In this document: positions 56,292 through 64,000 of the stretch, piece after piece
Position numbering within the stretch: the stretch's first letter is position 1
Layout of the letters: each line of letters starts with the position of its first letter
Assembly (NCBI GenBank): GCA_033032865.1
Contig: JAWHQI010000005.1
Span: 9,076,001 to 9,140,000, forward strand
Reading direction: 5' to 3'
From: Dactylorhiza incarnata
Taxonomy: Eukaryota; Streptophyta; Magnoliopsida; Asparagales; Orchidaceae
Length of the DNA stretch: 64,000 nucleotides
Notes under the pieces: generated by a model
The model's database searches: none
What the model was told of the DNA's origin: nothing
Seen by the model: the letters and a program-made list of their open reading frames with translations, nothing else
Made by a program: the position numbers and the translations under genes

Positions 56292-56385
56292 CTGGTTGAT
56301 TTTTGTTTGTTTTGGTTCAATGCCAAGGTAAAACTAAGGTTTGCTAGGTACTAATGAACATAAACCAAAAAGACATTAAAAGTAC
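56292..56385 (-). other. Putative 94-nt intron between gag and protease, element A
   Basis: Minus strand boundaries ACAT|GTACTTTTA and CAACCAG|GTATAG. It is AT-rich, has the same position as 46616-46704 in element C but is 5 nt longer, and contains an in-frame TAG when read from gag. Removing it brings the gag and protease frames into register here too. Confidence 0.55.
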
Positions 56386-57508
56386 ATGTAATGACGTCCC
56401 TTGCGGGGTCCCGGGGCTGAGCTAGGTCCAGTGCGTACATCTGGTCCATGTTCTATCTCCGGTCTCCGCCCTGAAATCCACGGCCTCGACCACGTCCTCG
56501 GCCCTCGAAATGCTGAGCCGGTGGGGCAGCCTGTAGTGCTAGTGGTGCATTCCTCTGAGGGCAGTTTCTCCGGATATGGCCAGTCTGGTGGCAGTGGTAG
56601 CATTCTGGTGGGGGAGGTGGCCCACCTCCTCCAATTCTTGGCATCTCCCGCATCTGTAGAGGCTGAGGAGCCAACACTACCGGTTCCCTCTGCTCCTGCC
56701 TCTCCTCCTGGCGGGGTCGGACCCACGTCCTTCTTTCCGCAGCATCTCAGCCTCTCTGATGGTCTCTTCTGCCTCCCCATCCCTGATCCTCCATCGGTCT
56801 CTTCCTTCCACGAACGGTGTGCTGGTCTGCTTCCAGCTTCTTGGTCATGTCCAAAATCTTGGCCATACTGCCATCGGAGACAAAGAGGAGGGCCTGCCTC
56901 AGCTCGTCACGAAGGCCCTTGTAGAACCTCTTTGCATATCCTCCATCATCCAACTGATATGAATCCGCAAACCAGGCCAAGTGGGTAAACTCTCGGTGGT
57001 ACTCCAGAACTGTCCTGCTCCCCTGCCTCAGCTGTAGGAATCTGTCCTCCAACTCGTCTCTTGCAGACTGCGACACAAAATGCTTCAGCAGTGCTGCCTT
57101 GAAATCATCCCAAGAAACATCCGCAGCCTCCAGTCCTGCATATGATGTGTCCAGCAACAACTTCCACCATCTCTTCGCATGGGACTTCAAGTACGAGACC
57201 ATCACTGGCACCTCCATCTCTGCCGGGCACGGAATCCCTGCTAGCATCTCCTCCATGATGTCCACCCACTCCTCAGTCCTCACAACTACCTCCGTCCCAA
57301 GATATGATGGAGGAGAGAGACCTCGGAAGACGCTCAGCCAGTTGGCCCTGGGGTTTGGCTGAGGAGTCGGTGCCTGCTATGCCCTAAATGTTTCCAGTAT
57401 GGCAGTCAGTGTTTATCCCATCTCTGTTTGCTGGAACAGAGTAGGAGCCGATGGTGGTGGGACGACGTTTGGAGTCAGAGGCACTCCATGCTATGGGGTA
57501 GGGTTCGT
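56386..57508 (-). pseudogene. gag: Element A gag with CCHC zinc knuckle
   Basis: The start codon matching element C is ACG here (57506-57508), so the original ATG is lost; the next in-frame Met is at 57283. The Gag core (57283-56747) includes RWWKLLLDTSYAGLEAADVSW and LRQGSRTVLEYHREFTHLA. A stop at 56747 interrupts the linker; the same frame resumes to the zinc knuckle CYHCHQTGHIRRNC near 56590, another stop at 56453, and then LDLAQPRDPARDVIT at the intron boundary. Gag packages element RNA in cytoplasmic particles. Confidence 0.85.
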
Positions 57509-57564
57509 CACGGACTACAAAAGAAAATTGACACTCGTAAGAGGGTTTGCCTAAAAATTCAGTT

Positions 57565-57707
57565 AAAAGTGGACTTTTCATGTGATTCCCCATATGGGCA
57601 CACCATTGTTTCCACTGCTTAGTTTGTCCTCAAACTAAACTCGCACGGGGTGGCCCAGGGTTTGTGGACTTCTTTTCTTCGGATCGAGGTTTTCTTTGAT
57701 ACCAGTT
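57565..57707 (-). other. Conserved leader and PBS of element A
   Basis: PBS at 57694-57704 (minus TGGTATCAAAG; initiator tRNA-Met type), 3 nt inside the LTR. The adjoining leader matches element C and LARD and includes CCCATATGGG at 57589-57598. Confidence 0.75.
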
Positions 57708-58148
57708 TGTAAGACCCTTTTTTGCTACAAAATCGGGTCTTATGACCAGATCCGCCGCTTTGGGGTGACACCCTCGCTCGGGAAGGTCGCCACTACAAAA
57801 CGCCGATCCTGCCGGCCATATCGATCACAAAAGAAGTAAAGCTTAAACAAACATAAAGACGTTCAAGTCCATATCACATAGAAAATAAAACCATCAAAAG
57901 AGATGTCCACACATAGTAACTGAATAAAAGATAACAGTAGAAGGGCTCTACATCATAGCCTCACTACAAAAGTCACTCGCGGAAGCATAATCTACTAAAA
58001 CTAACAGAACACTCACAGATCCTGTCATCGGTGCTCCCGTGCTAGACTGCCCTGCCTCCATCTACGCCGGCCTCTGGTGCTGAAGCATCTCCTCGGTCCC
58101 TTAAAATGATAAGGTCCACCGACCGTTAGTAAAAAAGACTAATCCTCG

Positions 58149-58194
<46 letters not shown>
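58149..58194. repeat. Poly-C tract, about 46 bp
   Basis: The same site has 12 C in LTR B (near 38674) and 17 C in the 3' LTR of A (near 48714). The glycine-rich tail of the minus frame 58432-58139 is only this tract. Confidence 0.85.
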
Positions 58195-58195
<1 letters not shown>

Positions 58196-61100
58196 CATCC
58201 ATCCCCCAGTGGCCCAAGGCACCAGCGGAAGGATGAAGCGGAGGACAGCAAGGGGTATAAAACAAAGCAGGTGATAGGGCCTAGCTACAGGAATAACTAC
58301 CACTATACAGGCGTATATATGTATAAAATTAGAACAGTAAGTATGACAGTGAAGTATAGTGAAGTAAAGTAAGGCATAGTAAGTGAGAAAAGTAAGAAAA
58401 ATAAATGTTGGTTTATAGGGATGCCCACACAAACCTATAGACCAAGGGATCGTTTAGCAGGGCCTATCGTATAAAAAGTCCCATAACCAATTTATACGAT
58501 AGGGGTAGGGGTTGAAATGCAATGTTCATGCTATGTCATGCAAGGTATGAAGTTAGATGTTATGTTCATACAAGTATAACTCACACACTACGACTCTATG
58601 CGCACAGACCTTTAGTTCCCCCTTTTTGGAGCTAGCAAAACTCTCAGGATACTTCCGTAGTGGCAACCGAAAGCGGTGGTTGGGCCTCGCCCACCTCTAG
58701 GTTGGTATCTGCACTGCCTAACATAGACTTATCGTACGCTTCAATGGTAAGGACACAACAGTGGAGCTCCTGCGTACTCTTGCTGGCTAATCCACCAGAC
58801 TTTTCTTGGTAAAGTGTCATCCACACTTACCGAGCCAAAGTATCGATGTCAATGCGACGATCGTCAACACTAAAGACCCACCACCTTATGCACATACATT
58901 TATGAGTCCTGTTTGTATCTCGAGCCATAAGCTCCCCGGACCAACTCGTCAGTCGTAATAACCTTCCGAGACACCGGCTCGCTGGACTAACCCGTCCGTG
59001 CCAACAACCACCGAGCCTACCGCTCGTGATTCTAAACCAATTAGCCTCCCATAAACATGGGGTGTGGGTGTGTGTTATTAAGTTATTCCTAAATATCATC
59101 TTATTCCTATAAGTTAGGGTTAACCATGGGTCTCCCGAGGACTACCCTGTGAGGGGCTCGCAGCAGTACTAGGAGCTATGATGGGATGACACCCCAAAGC
59201 TCCCTCTTTCCAAGGCACTTAATGTTATTGGTAACTACCCATTAGAATTACCATCCTTATCATTACACTTGAATTAACCTCCTAAGTGTTTTCCATCTCC
59301 CCACGAAAAAGACGATCTTTCGTCAATCCCGAACACAACTTAACCCCTAACTCACGAAGCACACTCTCATCACCTAAACTCAATGTGGTGACCTCACATC
59401 TTCTCAACCAGACTAGGTACACCATCTACCTTCCATTTCACCCTACTGGTCATCGATTACCCAAGTTTTACAGTTTTACTATACGCAGACCAAACGAGTT
59501 ATATGAGTTGCATAAGAGGAGGTACCCCAAATATTCATCTGACTGACTCAAGATTATTACTGGGAGTCTATCATGATATTCTAAGCCTAAATCCAGAAAA
59601 TCATATTTTCCCTAATTATTTGGCATTTATTTTAATTTCTCCAACATTGGCCAAGTATGAAATTAAACATGAGGTGAAAGATATCCTTATGATAAAGCTC
59701 TCATAAAATTATGGAAAATCTATGATGTCAAGATAACAGTAAATACACAATATCACAATTTTGCAATAAGGGATTGGCCTCTAATTATAATATTGAATAA
59801 ACACCCCAAATTATAAATTAAAGAAGGAACCACCAAAAATACTTGTCCAAAAATTATGGGAAAATTACCAGACCTTTATATTGATCAGAAAAATCTACTG
59901 ACTAAATTTCAGAATTTATCAAAACTAATTAGTCACATAAATAAATATTCCAAGTAAATCCGTACTAGGGAAAATTGTGAAGTGACCTACTGATAAATAA
60001 TTCCAACAATTATACAAAAATTCACAGAGCTCTCTACTACCCTAAAATGTCCTACCACCAAATTTCATAATTTTCCAGAGGATATTTGGCCCTCATTTAT
60101 TTATCATAATCTTAAGACAAATTAAATGACTTGTGAATGAAGTACTAATTAAATCAATAAATAAATTACGCAAAAATTACCAGGTGTCTATATTATGGTT
60201 TTATATAATCTACCAAACTTTCATTAACATCCAAGATCACTTGAGCGTGTTAATTTCTCTTATAAGAAAGTTCCCTAAAAAAGGTTATAACCTAATTCAG
60301 AGGGGATAAGTGTTCTTAAAATTCTCATAAAATTTCCTAGAGTATATTTACACTCTATGAACCTATCTACCAAGTTTCATGACCATTCAAGGATCTATGC
60401 CCTTATGTCCTTCACAAGGCCTAAAGTGCAACCTTAAGGTTAGAACTATGGTCCTAGGGCATATCCACCCCACATCACCCCAATTTACTCATGGGAGGTG
60501 TCTTATATAATCCTAAACCAGTGGCCCAAATTTCACATCACTTGACGAGAGTTGACCACCTAATTCCATCACGTGCACTTTTGACCTAGTTTGACCTAGT
60601 TTGACCAAATATGGGTCAACTAATTAGCTAACCAAATCAGTCCCAATTGGGCTGAGATTTTTACCAGTGTCTTATCATGACCCTAAGGACCTCCCACCAA
60701 AATTTGGTGGGGATTTGATGTCGTTAGACTCTAAAATTAATTAATATATGATTTATAAAATTTTAACAAAAAACATCGAAAAATGTCCTCCAAAAATTCC
60801 CAATTTTGGATATGATAAGGGTGTAGGTATAAACAGCCTATGTTTCAAATTTCAAGCCAATATCATTATCCCATCAAAAGTTATTTAATAAATAGTGGTT
60901 GTCCCACCCTACGGACCAGCCCCACCAAAATGGGTCTACGGGGAGCTACATTGCTCCTTTTGGACTAAAACAAATTTAAATTAAAGTACACACCAAGGGC
61001 TACAACTTCGGTGTTGGCCACTTTTTCATCAGGGGGCAGTAAGTATTTTCTATAATTATTTCTAACTACTGCCAGTAAAGGGACAGAAATAGGAATATTA

Positions 61101-61600
61101 AATATATCACTACATAACTTGCATAGATCTTAAAGCACAAACGATGGGCATTCCTTTACCTTCTCCAATCAACCAACGGCCACAGTTGGCCCGCCCTATA
61201 GCAACTTAGGAGGTGATTTCCCGGCCACCTAGACGCTCTCTCGGTTAGCCAATGCCTCCACCACCTCCGTTGAGGTGGCGGTCGGCGATGTACGGTGGTT
61301 GGCCGGCTGGAGGCGGCCAGAATCAGAATTTTAATCGAGGGTAGAAAGCTTGATCACAAGCTTCCGGCCATGCCGATTCAATACCAATTGGCCCCAAATC
61401 TAGTGGCCAAAATGATAAGATCTACCCACTAAGAAGTAGACAAGAGGGGAGAACCTGAACTGCTGCTTGTAGCCGTGTCGATCGTCGCCGCCGGTCTGCC
61501 ATGGTTGGTCGAGAGCTCTTGGGTGTCATGTCGGTAGGTGCCTAGGTATGAGAATTCTTCTAGAAAATGGGGAAAACTCATTCCCTCCACCCCTTGAGCC

Positions 61601-61610
61601 CTTTTATATA
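61601..61610 (-). promoter_or_regulatory. Putative TATA box, element A 5' LTR
   Basis: Minus strand TATATAAAAG; it would start a transcript with a ~3.9-kb leader before the PBS. Confidence 0.65.
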
Positions 61611-61849
61611 TCCAAATCCTGGTGGGGAGAAGATGAAGCTTGGGATTCCTCAATTAACACCATTCATGGTGAGAATTTCGGCCATCTCCAAAGGTCACCC
61701 ATTTCACCCTCCTTAAAGGTTGGAAAAACTCTTAATATTCGTCTAATTGATAGGGGGAATAAACCTCCATCAATTGGGAGGACTTTTGGACTCCCTTGGC
61801 CATAAATTTGGCCAGCAAAATGAGTCCCGACCATCTCCCATCGATTTAG

Positions 61850-62100
61850 CTACCGCCGGCGCCAGTGCTAGCGCCAGCATTAGCCCCTCGGCGGCGTAAC
61901 GCTTGCCGGTTCGGCAACCGTCAGGCGCTACCGCTACCGCCAGCGCTAGCACTAGCGCATGCGCTAGCACTAGCATCTACGCTAGCGTTTCGACGGTATT
62001 TGGTTCGTATCAGCGGTTCAATGTTTGTCTCAGCGGTTCACCTAAACCACCACTACCGCCAGCGCTAGCCACTAGCGTCGGCGCTAGCGTTGTATACAAT
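61850..62100. promoter_or_regulatory. GCTAGCGC/CTACCGCC motif cluster, element A 5' LTR
   Basis: Contains CTACCGCTACCGCCAGCGC, GCTAGCACTAGCGC and CACTACCGCCAGCGCTAGCC. Located 250-490 bp upstream of the TATA box. Confidence 0.75.
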
Positions 62101-62303
62101 ATACCCTTTTCTTTCTACGGTTGGGCAATTGAGGTACAACGAGGGGACCCCTTTACTGGGTTAGACATGTTATGGCGGGGTCATGGGTTACGTCGATGCC
62201 ATATGGCCAACCTTAGGCTTGGTAACTAGAAATCACTATCCGCAGACCTTGGTGATTTTTGCCTCAAGCCTAAATTCTTATGTTCTCTTTGCGCATCCTA
62301 GGG

Positions 62304-62330
62304 TTTTGTCATGACCTAGTCATGACAAAA
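62304..62330. promoter_or_regulatory. LTR-terminal dyad, element A 5' LTR
   Basis: A perfect 12-bp-arm inverted repeat TTTTGTCATGAC-cta-GTCATGACAAAA, 36 bp from the LTR end. Confidence 0.8.
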
Positions 62331-62366
62331 TTGTCCTAGGCGTCTAGTTGTTTGGGGGATGTTACA

Positions 62367-62546
62367 TCCTGCCCAGTATATCATATCCTCATTACAAGAT
62401 CTCTCGCGGAAGTAAACTGATAATAACCACCCACTGATCCTGAGACTAGTCCATTTGTGCTAGACTGGTTTGCCTCCATCTGCACCAGCCTCTAGTGGTG
62501 CTGTATCTCCTGGTGCTGCTCCTTGATCCCCTAAAATGATATGGTC
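62367..62546 (-). repeat. 5' LTR of element C, second fragment
   Basis: Continues the fragment 48023-48261 after the TSD TCCTG; it matches 38480-38645 of LTR B (including TCTCGCGGAAG and CCCCTAAAATGATATGGTC). Broken again at 62546 by a copia-like insertion; the rest lies beyond the window. Confidence 0.8.
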
Positions 62547-63171
62547 TGTTGGATCTTACGGCGCCCTTAGAGGGGGGTGAATAAGGGTTTTATGGAATTT
62601 TAAATCTTAATTAAATTTATCAAAGTTTGTGATCAAAGTTTAGGAATATTTTATAAGAAAATATATTTTGATATCTCAGAAAAGATTGTATTAAAGATTC
62701 CTTTTTAAACAAGAGAACAAAACTTTTTGTTAACTGTTGCTAACGCCGGCGTTATGTGTTTACGCTGGGCGTTAGCTCTCCAGAAAATATTCCTTAGCAC
62801 AAAAAGATTGTCGCAGTGATTTTACTAATGAAATCTTGAATGAAATACAATTCCAGAAAATCAGATATAATGAAAACGATTATTATATTTCAAAGATAAT
62901 TACACAAATGTTAATTTTAATACTTTAATGAAAATATAAATTAAAACATTCTTGCAGAGAAAATAAAATCAATTGAATAGAACATTAAAAGACGATTTTA
63001 TTTCATAATAAATTGAATACACAAATGTTTGATTTTTATAACGCTAGAAATCAATGCAAGAATATGTAAAAACACTTTTTGTTGTTTCACCGGTCCTTCT
63101 CCCAAGGACCAGTTGGCTATAGCCTATCTATCCCCAGATAAGGCCTCTAGCCACCCCCTAGATCTACCCTT
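62547..63171 (-). repeat. Copia-like LTR fragment, minus orientation
   Basis: Begins TGTTGGATC; the sequence is the reverse complement of the 3' half of the LTR at 32870-34036 (shared blocks GGCGCCCTTAGAG, GGGTGAATAAGGG, GCCTATCT.TCCCC). It stops at 63171 where a plus-oriented LTR begins. Contains CTAACGCCGGCGTTA and GGGCGTTAGC motifs near 62740-62780. Confidence 0.65.
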
Positions 63172-63369
63172 TGTTGGACATGTGTGTCACATCCCTTTGT
63201 TTGAGAATAACAAATCCCAAATTGTATTTGATCTTGCTTGTCGTGTGTTTATAGTGTGCAGGACCTATAGGTGCAATACTTCACAGGTAGAAAGCAGCTG
63301 AATTCAAAAATTTGGAAGAATGCACTACCGCCAGCGTTAGCGCTACCGCCAGGCTCTAGCTCAGGTTCC

Positions 63370-63530
63370 GTTCGACGAATTTGCCTGCGTTCGACGAAAA
63401 CTCCATTCGACGAAAATTTCCGTTCGACGAACTTGAAGCTCCATTCGACAAAAATTTCGTTCGACGAAAATTTCCGTTTGACAAACTTGAAGCTCCGTTC
63501 GACGAATTCCGTTTGACGAAAGTTTGTTCT
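63370..63530. repeat. TTCGACGAA minisatellite in copia U3
   Basis: About nine copies of TTCGACGAA or close variants, separated by 7-13 nt (spacers AATTTCCG and CTTGAAGCTCC). Frames on both strands that read as FDE/RRKFP or SNGNFRR repeats are artefacts of it. Confidence 0.85.
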
Positions 63531-63701
63531 TCCACGTTGCTGATGGTTTCGCAACCGCTCCACAAGAACTCTACCGCTAGCGCTACCGCCTGGCGCTATC
63601 TCAAGTTCGTGCACAGCGCCACGCCGCCGACGGTTTCACAACTGCTCCACACGAACGCTACCGCAGGCGCTATGAGCTACCGCAGGCGCTATCTTCAAGT
63701 T

Positions 63702-63709
63702 CTATAAAT
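63702..63709 (+). promoter_or_regulatory. Putative TATA box of right-edge copia-like LTR
   Basis: CTATAAAT directly downstream of GCTACCGCAGGCGCTATC repeats, the same arrangement as at 33260. Confidence 0.6.
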
Positions 63710-64000
63710 TGATGGGATCTTTCTCATTTTGGCTAATCCATCCCAGAGAGATTGCAAGTGCCACAATTCTACTGCTGCTATACTGCAGAAGATGGATCTC
63801 CCACTAAAAGCTTAAGGAGAATTCTGGAGGAGGACAATGTCACGCTACATCCGAAGGACGATCGCTTCAACCACGCTTATGCTATAGCGATCCTTCATCC
63901 TCATCTTCAGAGATCTCATATAGGGAGTTTTATTATTGTTATCTTTATTTTTCATTCCATACTTTCTTTGTAACCGTTTAGTTAATTCGCCTTGTATTGT

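Larger units (their letters stand above)
48262..62366 (-). mobile_element. Element A: complete Tekay-like chromovirus retrotransposon, 14.1 kb
   Basis: 3' LTR 48262-52863, internal region 52864-57707, 5' LTR 57708-62366, with TCCTG on both sides (48257-48261 and 62367-62371). Internal order on the minus strand is PBS, gag, protease, RT, RNase H, integrase, chromodomain, PPT: a Ty3/Gypsy chromovirus. The long LTRs suit the Tekay/Del lineage. It sits in the 5' LTR of element C, of the same family. The first ~175 bp of the two LTRs differ at about ten positions plus one indel, so the insertion is not recent. Several inactivating changes are present. Confidence 0.9.
57708..62366 (-). repeat. Element A 5' LTR (4659 bp)
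   Basis: Colinear with the 3' LTR. Its poly-C tract at 58149-58194 has grown to about 46 C. TATA at 61601-61610, U3 motif cluster at 61850-62100, terminal dyad at 62304-62330 (12-bp arms, perfect). No genes. Confidence 0.9.
63172..64000 (+). repeat. Copia-like LTR, plus orientation (runs off the window)
   Basis: Begins TGTTGGACATG and matches the start of the LTR at 32870 (TTTGAGAATAACAAATCC, GTATTTGATCTTG). It contains a U3 motif cluster, a TTCGACGAA minisatellite (63370-63530), a TATA box at 63702-63709 and a leader with ATAGGGAGTTTT as at 33488. The right part is outside the window. Confidence 0.7.

Noticed and set aside
58139..58432. 97-codon frame with poly-Gly tail
   Set aside because: The tail is the poly-C tract; the rest is LTR leader repeated in the other family LTRs.
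63249..63707. Frames with repeated FDE or SNGNFRR peptides on both strands
   Set aside because: They translate the TTCGACGAA minisatellite in the copia U3.

Overview
This window is intergenic DNA of a large-genome flowering plant. I see no host gene, no rRNA or tRNA gene and no CRISPR array. Everything I can interpret is LTR retrotransposon sequence, plus one small hAT-type DNA transposon. The evidence is plant-type Ty3/Gypsy proteins (Athila lineage; Tekay/Del-like chromovirus), LTR ends, primer-binding sites, polypurine-tract regions and target-site duplications (TSDs). I cannot name the species.

Layout. (1) 1-6381: an Athila-type element on the minus strand (pol runs off the left edge, then gag-protease, 5' UTR and 5' LTR). 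(2) 6382-28483: a non-coding, LARD-like complex on the minus strand with the order LTR-internal-LTR-internal-LTR. Its LTR is about 6.4 kb and contains an array of ~156-bp repeats. (3) 28484-32790: the GC-rich right part of a plus-strand LTR, called E here, full of hairpin-forming repeats. (4) 32791-34036: the 3' end of a Ty1/copia-like element (plus strand). (5) 34037-48261 and 62367-62546: pieces of one old Tekay-like element, called C (minus strand). C is interrupted by a solo LTR (38226-43622, called B, itself carrying a hAT element at 41109-41983) and by element A. (6) 48262-62366: element A, a Tekay-like copy complete from LTR to LTR, with TSD TCCTG on both sides. (7) 62547-64000: two head-to-head copia-like LTR fragments that run off the right edge.

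The simplest reading is a nested stack. C is oldest; copia, E, the LARD complex and Athila inserted one inside the other in its 3' LTR, while B sits in its internal region and A and another copia-like element sit in its 5' LTR. If so, the whole 64 kb lies inside one element C, whose outer LTR ends are beyond both window edges.

The most interesting points are these. A and C both have a 89-94-nt, AT-rich, GT...AG interval between the Gag zinc knuckle and the protease. Read through, it ends the frame; removed, it puts the two frames in register, so splicing could set the Gag to Gag-Pol ratio. The non-coding LARD shares exactly the cis-acting parts (LTR ends, terminal dyad, PPT region, PBS and ~140 nt of leader) with the coding Tekay-like family, as expected for a trans-mobilised partner. 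Several LTR families carry arrays of short hairpins or dyads around their core promoters; one array shows a compensatory base-pair change with a G-U intermediate. An almost identical dyad-rich promoter motif is shared between Tekay-like and copia-like LTRs.
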